Both the position numbers and the translations under genes were made by a program. From Alkalicoccus luteus (GTDB lineage Bacteria; Bacillota; Bacilli; Bacillales; Salisediminibacteriaceae), in NCBI RefSeq assembly GCF_012034335.1, contig NZ_JAATHJ010000004.1, forward strand, positions 123,412 to 187,411: a DNA stretch of 64,000 nt, given 5' to 3'. Numbering within the stretch: position 1 is the first letter of the stretch; the number at the start of each line of letters is the position of its first letter. The notes under the pieces are model-generated. The model searched no databases, had not been told where the DNA came from, and saw only the letters and a program-made list of their open reading frames with translations. Of the stretch, positions 45,653-54,117 are shown one piece after another.

Positions 45653-45770
45653 CATCGCATTAGGCATTTTTTATCGAAATAGATTTTTTCAGGAAATAGG
45701 TTTCCATCAAACAGGGAAGAATGATACACTCGTGGTGGGAAAAAAGCAATGATAAATAGGGGTGTTTTTG

Positions 45771-45968
45771 GTGAATGCAGTACCGCTTAAATTTATGCTC
45801 GTGGTGGGGCTTCTCTTTATTGGCACGATCGTTGCTGCAGCGTTCAGCTACAGCGGCTATTCGGAAGCGGTCTCCACATGCGTGGAAGCAAACAAGCAGA
45901 TTACAGAAAACGATCTCGGATTTATGGCCTTTAACTGGTCCGTTTCCTGTGGAAGCGGAGCAGAGTAA
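45771..45968 (+). CDS. Small membrane protein (65 residues)
   Basis: From the GTG start the product reads MNAVPLKFMLVVGLLFIGTI, a single membrane segment (about residues 7-28), then a short extracytoplasmic or cytoplasmic tail with two Cys (STCVEANKQITEND and SVSCGSG) that could form a disulfide if outside. AGGGGTG precedes the start; a GTG three codons earlier is also in frame. A hairpin terminator and another membrane-anchored protein gene follow. Family unknown. Confidence 0.6.
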   Translation: MNAVPLKFMLVVGLLFIGTIVAAAFSYSGYSEAVSTCVEANKQITENDLGFMAFNWSVSCGSGAE

Positions 45969-45976
45969 GGCAGCAG

Positions 45977-46007
45977 AACAGTCATGCTCAGCATGGCTGT
46001 TTTTTTA
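45977..46007 (+). terminator. Intergenic terminator before the 189-residue protein gene
   Basis: AACAGTCATG pairs with CATGGCTGTT (one G-T) around CTCAG, followed by T7. The ribosome-binding site of the next gene lies only 5 bp after the T run, so expression of that gene needs readthrough of this hairpin or a promoter inside it. Confidence 0.75.
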
Positions 46008-46022
46008 CAAGGAGGAAAAGCT

Positions 46023-46592
46023 ATGAACAAACAAACGCTGTTCGCTTTTGCAGCAATCACGGCGATTACGGCCGCGGTGCTGATTCTTTTCAGCGAAACG
46101 CCTGTGATAGATCCGATTGGAGAGGAAGTGTCCATTTCCTACAGCTATCCGTCTTTTGAAGACATGGAGATCGTGCTGGCCGCTGTAGCAGAGGACCAAA
46201 GGGAGATTTTGCTGCAGTACGCGGAGCAAGCAGGAGAAGCAGATGCCGATGAAGAAGCAGTGCCTGACCATATGACGGCAGTCGAAGGTCCTTATGAGCA
46301 TGAAGAGCCGATGCTCACAATCAGACAGGGACCGGAACCGGTCTGGCTGCGCGGGACCCCGTCGGAATACAATGAAGACCACCACGGAGAGCTGTTCGAA
46401 CTAGATGGACAAGAACTATATGTAAGCATGGAAGAGACGCTGGAAACGCTGCAGGTGATTACTGATTACCGCGATACGTCTTTTCTCATTCAACTGGAAG
46501 AGATCGACGTTGAGATGCCGCGTGCAGAGCTTGAGGAGCTGATCCAGAATATCTTCTCGGAAATCCGGGCCTCCTATAATGAGCAGGAATGA
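46023..46592 (+). CDS. Membrane-anchored or secreted acidic protein of unknown function
   Basis: 189 residues from the ATG after ACAAGGAGGAAAAGCT. The N-terminal helix LFAFAAITAITAAVLILFSE is an uncleaved anchor or signal peptide without a lipobox. The extracytoplasmic part is acidic, with EPVWLRGTPSEYNEDHHGEL and ELEELIQNIFSEIRASYNEQ near the end; it resembles DUF4367-type domains loosely. It overlaps the convergent small frame at 46574 by 19 bp. Confidence 0.7.
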   Translation: MNKQTLFAFAAITAITAAVLILFSETPVIDPIGEEVSISYSYPSFEDMEIVLAAVAEDQREILLQYAEQAGEADADEEAVPDHMTAVEGPYEHEEPMLTIRQGPEPVWLRGTPSEYNEDHHGELFELDGQELYVSMEETLETLQVITDYRDTSFLIQLEEIDVEMPRAELEELIQNIFSEIRASYNEQE

Positions 46593-46777
46593 CGTGCCTC
46601 CCATTGGCAGTAACGGCTTAATTCTTCCAAAAAAGCATCATCCGCTTTGGGGGTAAGCGTATCCCAGCTTTCATAGCGCCCTGCACGTGCGAACGCGTGG
46701 TTGACTTTAGAAATGGAAAAACGGTACGATTCGTAGTTCAATGTAATGGAGAGGCCGCCGGAGCCAGGTGCAAGAAT
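46574..46777 (-). CDS. Small gene lacking ATG/GTG/TTG, possible ATT start (67 residues)
   Basis: On the minus strand AAAGGAGG is followed 6 bp later by ATT, opening a frame ILAPGSGGLSITLNYESYRF, then SISKVNHAFARAGRYESWDT and LTPKADDAFLEELSRYCQWE before the stop. The predicted protein looks natural (soluble, helical second half) and the stop upstream in frame is only 24 bp before, so no longer version exists. Either ATT is the true start, as in infC, or a former ATG has been lost. Unknown family. Confidence 0.4.
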   Translation of the reverse strand: MLAPGSGGLSITLNYESYRFSISKVNHAFARAGRYESWDTLTPKADDAFLEELSRYCQWEARHSCSL

Positions 46778-46872
46778 AACGAGCCTCCTTTTTCGTCAGT
46801 CCAGCGTTTTTGTCAGAAAAAAGAAACCTTTTCCAGCTTGCTTCGTAAAAGATAAACAAGAGGTGAGCGAAC

Positions 46873-48558
46873 ATGAAAAAAAGGATATTCTTTTTGGCAG
46901 CGCTGATTCTGCTTCTCGTCGGGCCGGTACATGCGTATGCGTTTGAGCTGGAGATTACGAATGCTGAAATCGATGCCTACTTGCAGGAGGATGGTTCTGC
47001 TCATGTGGAGGAATCTTTTACGTATGCGTTTGACGGTGAGTTTAATGGCGTGATCCGCTCGCTGATAGAACCGGAAGAGATGGCGATTCACAGCGTGGAA
47101 GCATTTGAAGACGGTGAACCGCTCGCAATTGAGGTGGAAGGCGGCAGCGAACATCGGATTCAGCGGCCCGGTGAGGATGAGACGTTTACCGTAGAGCTGA
47201 CGTACGTGATCGAAGACGCGGTCGTACGCTATACGGATTTTGGTGATTTCGACTATGCGTTTTTTGATCGCTCGAATGAAACAGCCTACGAGAACATGGA
47301 AATCCGTATCCATGCACCAGGACCGTCGGAAGAAGTTTTAGGCACCGGATTCGATGCACTTGAGGACGCCGAACAGCAGCTGGATGAAGCAACGGTCGCC
47401 TTTTTACCGGGACGGGTTCCGTCTGGTGAAAACGGGGATCTCCGCGTCGCCTTTGATGCTGAGTTGTTTCCGGCAGCTACCGTTACATCAGCGGACTCCT
47501 TAATAGAGATCATGGAGGCTGAGGAGCGGGAAGCGGAGGAAGCAGCGGCGGCTGCAGCGGCGAGAGAAAACGTGATGACGACGCTTGCACCGATTCTGAT
47601 CGTCCTGTTTGCAGGATTCTCGCTCGTGCCGATCTGGTTCGACCGCCGCAAGTATCTCCCTAACAAACGGCGGGCAATGGAAAAGGGCTTTGAAAAAGGA
47701 GCCCCGGATTTGCAGCTGAGTTTGCCGGCAACGATGTTTTATGTGCAGCCGGCCGTTACATCCGAGCTGCTTACGGCGTCGCTTCTGGATCTTGTCCGGC
47801 AGGGTTATGCTGAGCAGAATGGAGACAGCTTTACGCTGAAGACGCGCGAAGGATTAAGCGGACATGAGCAAATTTTAACCGCGATGCTCTTCGACGATAT
47901 TGGAGATGGAACGACGTTTAACATGAGCGATCTCGAGCAGCATTTGAAAAAAGAAGCGAATTACAACGAGTTCGAAACGAAAAAAGCGGCCTGGGCAAAG
48001 GAAGTTGTGCATGAAAAAAATCAGGCAGAGCTGAAAATCCCGCGAACGGGTCTGAGAGTACTGACGGGAGCAGCCGGGGTCGGCGCCATTGCAGCCTCCG
48101 TTATGTACTTCCTGTTCGGCTTGTTTCTACCGGCGATACTGCTTCTTCTCACCGGATTGGCAGGCATTGCGGCTGCTGCGCTGCACCAGCCGCGTACGGA
48201 AAAAGGTTGGCGGCTTCTCGGGGAGTGGCACGATTATAAAAAAGAGGTTGCCGGCTACGAGCCGGAAGACTGGCAGCGGCTCGATCCGGATGAGCAGCAG
48301 CTCGCCTTTATTTACGGCCTCGGGCTGAATGTAAAATCCGTCAGGCAGCTCAGTAAATCAATGCCGAAAATGAAGCAGGGCTCGGCGGCCGCTTATCATG
48401 ACAATACGATCCCCGTGTTTATGACCGCAGGCTTGTTTGCAAGTACACAGTTCTCCTCTTCTGCAGCTGCAGCCTCGAGCACGCACAGCTCCGCCGGAAC
48501 GAGCGCGGGCGGCGGTGCAGGAGCAGGCGGTGGAGGAGGCGGATCGGGTGGTTTTTAA
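46873..48558 (+). CDS. DUF2207 membrane protein
   Basis: 561 residues. A signal peptide (about 1-24) leads into an extracellular beta domain of the DUF2207 family (EITNAEIDAYLQEDGSAHVE, ESFTYAFDGEFNGVIRSLIE, VELTYVIEDAVVRYTDFGDF), a helical region with an Ala/Glu run, one membrane segment (about 238-257, LAPILIVLFAGFSLVPIWF), a cytoplasmic part resembling a winged helix (LLTASLLDLVRQGYAEQNGD), two more segments, and a Gly-rich tail GGGAGAGGGGGGSGGF. That tail is typical of DUF2207 and TPM-domain proteins. The cellular role is unknown. Confidence 0.85.
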   Translation: MKKRIFFLAALILLLVGPVHAYAFELEITNAEIDAYLQEDGSAHVEESFTYAFDGEFNGVIRSLIEPEEMAIHSVEAFEDGEPLAIEVEGGSEHRIQRPGEDETFTVELTYVIEDAVVRYTDFGDFDYAFFDRSNETAYENMEIRIHAPGPSEEVLGTGFDALEDAEQQLDEATVAFLPGRVPSGENGDLRVAFDAELFPAATVTSADSLIEIMEAEEREAEEAAAAAAARENVMTTLAPILIVLFAGFSLVPIWFDRRKYLPNKRRAMEKGFEKGAPDLQLSLPATMFYVQPAVTSELLTASLLDLVRQGYAEQNGDSFTLKTREGLSGHEQILTAMLFDDIGDGTTFNMSDLEQHLKKEANYNEFETKKAAWAKEVVHEKNQAELKIPRTGLRVLTGAAGVGAIAASVMYFLFGLFLPAILLLLTGLAGIAAAALHQPRTEKGWRLLGEWHDYKKEVAGYEPEDWQRLDPDEQQLAFIYGLGLNVKSVRQLSKSMPKMKQGSAAAYHDNTIPVFMTAGLFASTQFSSSAAAASSTHSSAGTSAGGGAGAGGGGGGSGGF

Positions 48559-48594
48559 ATCACCGCCTGAAGTCAGGAATTGAAACGTTCAATG

Positions 48595-48628
48595 ATCACC
48601 CTGTCCATAGGCGGCAGGGTGATGCTTT
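48595..48628 (+). terminator. Hairpin terminator after the DUF2207 gene
   Basis: ATCACCCTG pairs with CAGGGTGAT around an 11-nt loop; only a short T run follows, so termination may be incomplete. Confidence 0.6.
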
Positions 48629-48663
48629 AAAGTCTATTGAACGGTTCACTTAGGAGAAAACGG

Positions 48664-49236
48664 ATGTCAGAATTTGATCATATGAGAGAAAAGCTTTCTT
48701 TACGGGGGAAAAACGGGATTGCATTTATTGCGGCAGCCAGCGTCATCTGGTGCCTGATTACAATGTTGTTTTTTCTGCCGCTTGATCAGCATACGCAAAA
48801 TATAGGAATGCTGTTTGCGACTGGACTCATGTTCCGATTTGCACTGGCAGCTTCTGTGCTGTTAAAAGCGGAGTGGAAGTTTGACGGTCATCCGCTTGCG
48901 TCGCTCGGATCGCAGCAGAATGTTGCACAGGTGATGTACATACCGCTCGTGCTCTGGGCTGTTTCCATGGCCCCATCACAAGCGGTCCTATTTCTAGCAG
49001 TTATTGTAGCAGCGCATTTTTTTCCATATGGCTGGCTGTATAACACACGGGCTTTCTATGTCATGTCGCCTGTTATGGTTCTCATGCTTTTTGGAACATC
49101 CATCGTCACAAATGCTGTCTGGGCCATTCCAGGCGCAATGGTTGTGCTGCTCCTTCTGCTAGCAGGCTGGCTTCATGTAGATTTTCGGAGCAAGGTCAAG
49201 CATCAGGAAGAGAGAAAGGAACAAGTTGCGGGTTAA
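48664..49236 (+). CDS. Polytopic membrane protein (DUF7010-like)
   Basis: 190 residues from MSEFDHMREKLSLRGKNGIA; the ATG follows TAGGAGAAAACGG, and a longer in-frame start lacks a site. Six membrane segments are visible, for example FIAAASVIWCLITMLFFLPL, LFATGLMFRFALAASVLL and YIPLVLWAVSMAPSQAVLFL. The short loop KFDGHPLASLGSQQNVAQVM between segments resembles DUF7010-type proteins of Bacilli. Charged C-terminal tail. Function unknown. Confidence 0.7.
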   Translation: MSEFDHMREKLSLRGKNGIAFIAAASVIWCLITMLFFLPLDQHTQNIGMLFATGLMFRFALAASVLLKAEWKFDGHPLASLGSQQNVAQVMYIPLVLWAVSMAPSQAVLFLAVIVAAHFFPYGWLYNTRAFYVMSPVMVLMLFGTSIVTNAVWAIPGAMVVLLLLLAGWLHVDFRSKVKHQEERKEQVAG

Positions 49237-49280
49237 AGAATGCAGTAAAAGCTGTCGCAATAGGATAACAGGTACTAAAA

Positions 49281-49318
49281 AGCAGCCGGTGATCCACAGG
49301 GAATCACCGGCTTTTGCT
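49281..49318. terminator. Bidirectional terminator between the membrane-protein and OsmC genes
   Basis: GCCGGTGAT pairs with ATCACCGGC around a 9-nt loop, with T-rich ends on both strands. Confidence 0.8.
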
Positions 49319-49321
49319 TGT

Positions 49322-49789
49322 TCAGTCGTATTCGTCAATCGTCCAGTCGTGGATGAATTCCACACAGCCTTTCAAGGTTTGTGCGACCGGGCATTTTTTC
49401 TCGAAAACCGGCAGAACGCGTTCCGCCTGGTCACGTTTTCCACGAGGCACTTGAATGTGATAATGACAGTGAATTTTCGTGATTTTTAGCACGCCTTCGG
49501 GAGCTTCAATCGTACCTTGTACATCGGTTTTCAGTCGCTCCGGATAGGGAGGGATGTCACGCGCATCCAGCGCGCCGGCAAGGGTGCCGGTCAGTCAGCC
49601 GCCGGCAGCGGCGACGATGTGATCAAGCGTGGATGGATACTCGATTTCCGGTTCGACTCCGTAAAACTCCTTCACACCACCGTGCACGCCAAAATCAAAC
49701 GGATCCTCAAATCCTTCCAGATAGGCTTTACGGTGCGGGGGCTGCTGCTGTTCAATCCGGATGTTCGTTAACGCAATCGGTTTTGTCAT
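49322..49789 (-). CDS. OsmC-family peroxiredoxin with in-frame UGA at the catalytic Cys
   Basis: Read through the UGA at 49597-49595 this gives a 155-residue OsmC-like protein. Before the UGA: YPSTLDHIVAAAGG (residues 51-64). After it: LTGTLAGALDARDIPPYPER, then KITKIHCHYHIQVPRGKRDQ and KKCPVAQTLKGCVEFIHDW. In the family the peroxidatic cysteine lies in the GGC pattern followed by Lxxxl, exactly where the UGA is, and the second redox cysteine (CPVAQTL) is intact. No other defect is visible over 90 further codons. So the UGA may encode selenocysteine, or may be a nonsense mutation (TGC or TGT to TGA). The ATG follows AGGAG by 8 bp. Confidence 0.8.
49559..49575 (-). promoter_or_regulatory. SECIS-like hairpin downstream of the OsmC UGA
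   Basis: In the mRNA, CGCGC and GCGCG (extended by one G-U) pair around a UGGAU loop that starts 25 nt after the UGA. A small apical loop with G among its first two bases at that distance fits the bacterial SECIS pattern as I remember it. A second possible hairpin, CCGGC/GCCGG, overlaps it. The sequence is GC-rich, so a chance match is possible. Confidence 0.35.
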
Positions 49790-49903
49790 GCAAGCACTCC
49801 TCTCTTTACGTCCGCTATTCCCGCAAGAAAAAAAGAGAAACCTGATGATACTTCCAATCGTAGGAAATACAGGTAAGTATTTTCACGAAAGGGAGAGTGT
49901 CGC

Positions 49904-50581
49904 ATGAGCAGCTATTCGATTGAACAGTTTATTGAACGCACAGAACGAAAAGGACGTCCGGAGGAAGCGTTCGGACTTCAGTCAGACCGCATTCTAGAGG
50001 TGGAGCTGGCAGGAGACGTCTGGGCGAAAATGGGCGCGATGATCTCGTATACCGGTGAAATTAAGTTTGAACGGGAGCGGGCGCTGGAGCACGGGGTCGA
50101 GCGAATGTTTAAAAAGACGTTCACGAGCGAAGGCGGCGAATTGATGAAAGCAACCGGCCGCGGTAATCTGTTTCTGGCAGACCAGGGAAAGCGCGTGACG
50201 GTGCTGGAGCTTGGGAACAGACAGCTGACGGTCAACGGCAATGATCTGCTGGCATTTGAACCGACCGTCGAATGGGATATTGAGCTGATGCGAAAAGTCG
50301 CCGGCATGATGTCGGGCGGCCTGTTCAATATTACGCTGAAAGGCGAGGGCAAAGTAGCGATCACAACGTATTTTGAGCCGCTTACCCTAAGCGTGACGCC
50401 GGATAAGCCGGTCTACACCGATCCGACCGCGACCGTTGCCTGGTCCGGCGGCCTTACACCGGAATTTCACACCGACATCAACTACCGCACCTTTTTAGGA
50501 CGAGGCAGCGGTGAGTCGATTCAAATGAAATTTGAAGGCGACGGATTTGTCATCGTCCAGCCCGGGTTTGAAACAGAGTAA
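49904..50581 (+). CDS. AIM24-family protein
   Basis: 225 residues, almost all beta strand, matching the AIM24 (formerly DUF124) fold: WAKMGAMISYTGEIKFERER near the start is the family's conserved Y.G.v.f segment, and ATGRGNLFLADQGKRVTVLE and DGFVIVQPGFE follow. The bacterial role is unclear; related proteins may bind membranes or polymers. No signal peptide. The start follows AAAGGGAG. Single gene with a terminator downstream. Confidence 0.85.
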   Translation: MSSYSIEQFIERTERKGRPEEAFGLQSDRILEVELAGDVWAKMGAMISYTGEIKFERERALEHGVERMFKKTFTSEGGELMKATGRGNLFLADQGKRVTVLELGNRQLTVNGNDLLAFEPTVEWDIELMRKVAGMMSGGLFNITLKGEGKVAITTYFEPLTLSVTPDKPVYTDPTATVAWSGGLTPEFHTDINYRTFLGRGSGESIQMKFEGDGFVIVQPGFETE

Positions 50582-50640
50582 GCTATGCGTCATCATGAGC
50601 AGCCGGCAGTCTAAACGAACAGACCACGTATAAACAATGG

Positions 50641-50668
50641 CCGTACAGGGAGACCTGTGCGGTTTTTT
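50641..50668 (+). terminator. Terminator of the AIM24 gene
   Basis: CCGTACAGG pairs with CCTGTGCGG (one T-G) around GAGA, followed by T6. Confidence 0.85.
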
Positions 50669-50899
50669 GCGTATCATTTTCTGGACTGCAAGATTCTCAA
50701 AGAGATAACGGACTCTAAGTGAAGGAATGTTTTTGCAGTACAAAAGCAGGGCTTATCATTCACATTCCTTTTGAAGATTGGTCTATTTGCAGGGCGGCTA
50801 TTATTGATATCGAACTAAATTACTTCCATCACGTTTATGTCAAATCCTCACTGGAAAATGAGTACCATAGAGAGATGAATGGACACAGGGGGGATCAAA

Positions 50900-52306
50900 A
50901 TGGATGTCAGTCCGGAGCTGGTTGGATTCAGCTTGATAATTCTTGGTATTTTACTGTTAATCGGAAAGTGGGTCCGCGTTTTTACCCCATTTTTTCAAAA
51001 TTTCTTTTTACCCAGCTCGATGATTGCTGGTTTAATCGGTTTATTGCTCGGTCCTGAACTGGCAGGGCAGGTTGGAGTAAACGTGTTTGACGAAGGTGGA
51101 TTCTTTCCTCAGGCGATGGTCGATGTATGGAGCGAGCTTCCGGGATTGCTGATCAACGTTATTTTTGCATCCCTATTTCTCGGCATGACGTTCCCGTCTA
51201 TTAAAAAAATGTGGGAGATTTCCGGTCCGCAGATTACATTTGCGCATTTTATTTCCTGGGGAATGTATGTGGTCGGTACTGTATTGGCACTGCTTATTTT
51301 AACACCGGTTTTCGGCATGAATCCGGCTGCGGGAGCCTTGCTGGAAATCAGCTTTGTCGGCGGGCACGGTACAGCGGCAGGGTTATCCGGCACGTTTGAA
51401 GCCGTCGGTTTTGAAGAAGGACGGGATCTCGCGATTGGCCTTGCAACCATCGGGGTTCTAACCGGCGTGTTTCTGGGAATGGGTTTGCTCAACTGGGCAG
51501 CCAGAAAAGGGAAAACGGAAATAATTAAAAAACCGGATGATATAAGCGAGGAGGAAAAGAAGGGGCTTATCGCAAAAGAAAATCAGCAGGAAGAGCCAGC
51601 CGGGCATCAAACGACGCACTCAGAATTCATTGAAACCCTTACCGTTCATTTAGGATACATTGGGGTCGCCATCACCATCGGGTATTTAATGCTGGAAGGA
51701 TTGATCCTGATCGAAGAAGCGTTTTGGATCGATGAAATCGAAATCCTGACACACCTTCCGCTATTTCCGCTTGCCATGATAGGGGCAGTCATCGTTCAGC
51801 TGTTTTTAACAAATGTGGTGAAGCATAACATCATCGACCGGGGTGTGATTAATCGTATTCAAGGACTGGCTCTGGATTTGCTGATCACAGCAGCTATCGC
51901 GACGCTTGCACTGACGGTGATCGGGAATCATCTGTTTCCGTTTCTCATTATGGCAGCGGGTGCGATTTTATGGAACGTCGTTGCCTTTCTATTTATTGCT
52001 CCGCGAATCATGCCGGACTACTGGTTCGAGCGAGGAATTGGTGATCTGGGGCAAGCGATGGGAATGAGCGCCGCCGGCTTGTTATTGATTAAATTGGCAG
52101 ACCCGCAAAATGAGTCTCCTGCAAAAGATGGCTTCAGCTACAAGCAGCTGCTGCTGGATATCTTTGTAGGTGGCGGGCTCGTTACAGCAGCATCCGTTCC
52201 GCTCATTGTAGCATTTGGTCCAGTGCCTGCTTTAATTGTAGCAGCTGTGATTATGACAGCCTGGCTCTTGCTCGGACTCTTTTATTTCGGCAAAAAGAAA
52301 GCCTGA
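50900..52306 (+). CDS. Sodium/glutamate symporter-like protein (GltS/ESS family)
   Basis: 468 residues from the ATG after AGGGGGGATCAAA. About ten membrane segments in two halves. Diagnostic block: EISFVGGHGTAAGLSGTFEA (about residues 147-166), the GGHGTAAG pore loop of GltS. A hydrophilic cytoplasmic insert rich in Lys and Glu (about 205-250) separates the halves; the second half has a related re-entrant segment SAAGLLLIKLADPQ. The protein likely imports an acidic amino acid or similar anion with sodium. The substrate is inferred from the family. Confidence 0.88.
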   Translation: MDVSPELVGFSLIILGILLLIGKWVRVFTPFFQNFFLPSSMIAGLIGLLLGPELAGQVGVNVFDEGGFFPQAMVDVWSELPGLLINVIFASLFLGMTFPSIKKMWEISGPQITFAHFISWGMYVVGTVLALLILTPVFGMNPAAGALLEISFVGGHGTAAGLSGTFEAVGFEEGRDLAIGLATIGVLTGVFLGMGLLNWAARKGKTEIIKKPDDISEEEKKGLIAKENQQEEPAGHQTTHSEFIETLTVHLGYIGVAITIGYLMLEGLILIEEAFWIDEIEILTHLPLFPLAMIGAVIVQLFLTNVVKHNIIDRGVINRIQGLALDLLITAAIATLALTVIGNHLFPFLIMAAGAILWNVVAFLFIAPRIMPDYWFERGIGDLGQAMGMSAAGLLLIKLADPQNESPAKDGFSYKQLLLDIFVGGGLVTAASVPLIVAFGPVPALIVAAVIMTAWLLLGLFYFGKKKA

Positions 52307-52367
52307 TGTTTGCAAGTAGATGTTTTTGGGAAATCTGCCAATAGCTTCAAAAGAGGAGGAATACAGC

Positions 52368-53153
52368 ATGAGTAAAACGGTATTGATAACAGGTGCAGCG
52401 ACAGGACTCGGCAGAGGAACGGCACTTGGATTAGCAAAGAAAGGGCATTAGGTGATCGCCGGTGTGGAAATTATTTCGCAGGTAACACCGCTTCGAGAAG
52501 AAGCAGAATCGGCAGGTCTCGATATAGAAGTGGTGAAGCTTGATGTTACCGATAAACAGGATCAAAAGCTTCTGGAGTCCTACGATTACGATGTATTTGT
52601 TGCAAACGCGGCGATTGGTGAGGGTGGACCAATTTCGGAAATTCCCGTAGACAGAATGCGTGAAATTTATGAGACAAACGTATTCAGTACGCTTGAAAAC
52701 GCGCAGATCGCAGCGAAAAAATTTGTGGAGAAGCAGCAAGGAAAGATTATTTTCCTCAGCTCCATCGTCGGGATCGTTCCGATGCCGTATCTCGGTGCCT
52801 ATGGTTCATCGAAACATGCGATAGAATCCATTGCGAAAACGATGCGTGCAGAGCTGAAAGAGTTTGACGTACAAGTAGCTACGATTAATCCTGGGCCGTT
52901 CGAAACTGGATTTAATGACCGGATGTTTGAAGAACGAAAAAAGTGGTACGATCCAGACACACACTTTACGAAGGAAGAATCAATCAAAGAAGCAGCAGAA
53001 ATTTTAGATGAGCAGTACGATCCGGAAGACATGATCCGCAAGATGGTAGAAGTCATAGCCGATGATTCACATCTGTTCCGCACCGCCTATCCGGAGGAAG
53101 TCGAAGAGCAGATGAAAGAATCAGAGCAAGAAGCGTGGGAAGACAAGGTATAA
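52368..53153 (+). pseudogene. Short-chain dehydrogenase interrupted by an in-frame TAG
   Basis: The gene starts at an ATG after AGAGGAGGAATACAGC and reads MSKTVLITGAATGLGRGTAL, with the NAD(P)-binding TGxxxGxG motif, to AKKGH; codon 28 is TAG, and the frame continues VIAGVEIISQV for another 234 residues with the NAAIG block, the Ser of IIFLSSIVG and the YGSSK catalytic Tyr-Lys (Y-G-S-S-K). Only one base separates TAG from a Gln, Lys or Glu codon. Restart at the adjacent GTG would lose the cofactor motif. Likely a recent nonsense mutation. Confidence 0.8.
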
Positions 53154-53196
53154 ACGGCAGGTAAACGAAACGGTTTTGCTATTCACATGAACGAGG

Positions 53197-53234
53197 CGAG
53201 CTCCTGAGAATGGAATCAGGGGCTCGGTTTTTTT
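53197..53234 (+). terminator. Terminator after the dehydrogenase
   Basis: CGAGCTCCTGA pairs with TCAGGGGCTCG (one mismatch) around an 8-nt loop, then T7. Confidence 0.85.
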
Positions 53235-53340
53235 GTATGCCGCAGTTTGTCAGTGAAACGACCTCTCCTCATTCACGATGCAGCCCCACGCGTCTTAAAA
53301 GTCCATGCTATAATTGGAAAAAACAGGAGGTGAAAAGGAA

Positions 53341-54117
53341 ATGCCGATCGATACATATGAGCAGACGGTGCTTGATAAACGCCGACAGATCAGCATTTAC
53401 ACGCCGGCGTCCTATCAAAGGAGTGCGAAGCGGTATCCGGTGCTCTATATGCACGACGGTCAGAACGTCTTTGATGACGATCGGGCTTTTTACGGAAGAA
53501 GCTGGCGGGCCGCGGAAGCAGCGGAGCGGGCAGATGTAATAATTGTCGCCGTCGACTGCAACACGGAAGGGACCGGCCGGCTCGACGATTACAGCGTGTG
53601 GGAGCTGCAGGCAGACGTGAAACAGAAGCTGGCTCTCGATCCTTCTCGTTCAGCAGGCGATCGGGGAAAGGCGTATATTCGCTATCTGATGGAGGAGCTG
53701 AAGCCGGAAATGGTCCGGAAATGGCGCACGGACCCGGACCGCATAGGGATGGCTGGAAGCTCTGCTGGAGGAAACTGTACATAAAGCGCTGTCTGCCTGT
53801 ATCCGCACTTGATTCGGTATGCGGCAGCGCTGAGCTCAGCCTGCTGGCTGTTTCAGGAGAAGCTGGAGCAGCAGATAAAAGATGCGGCGTTAGCGCCTCA
53901 GCACCGGATTTACATCGATACAGGCACGGATGAACACGTTGGATCGGTCGGTCCGAAAGCTTACATGGAGTCGGTTTTTACTACGGCCAAGGTGCTGCAG
54001 CAAACAAAGGCAGACACGCGCTTTCATGTTCAGGAAAATGGGATGCATGAGGAAGCCTCGTGGGGAGAACGTTTTTCAGAGGCTGTCATGTATTTATTTG
54101 AGGGGGGATCACGATGA
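53341..54117 (+). pseudogene. Esterase D-type alpha/beta hydrolase interrupted by an in-frame TAA
   Basis: The ATG follows GGAGGTGAAAAGGAA. Codons 1-147 encode RRQISIYTPASYQRSAKRYP, VLYMHDGQNVFDDDRAFYGR and the nucleophile elbow GMAGSSAGGNCT (G-S-S-A-G); codon 148 is TAA. In the same frame the protein continues SAVCLYPHLIRYAAALSSAC and ends with FHVQENGMHEEASWGERFSE, including the catalytic His region. The whole is one putative-esterase gene (about 258 residues) with a single stop. Its end overlaps the NUDIX gene by four bases (ATGA). Likely recently inactivated. Confidence 0.8.

Noticed and set aside
44782..45729. 315-codon frame opposite the His-rich lipoprotein
   Set aside because: It is an antisense shadow of the low-complexity Asp/Glu/His codons; no ribosome-binding site or family features.
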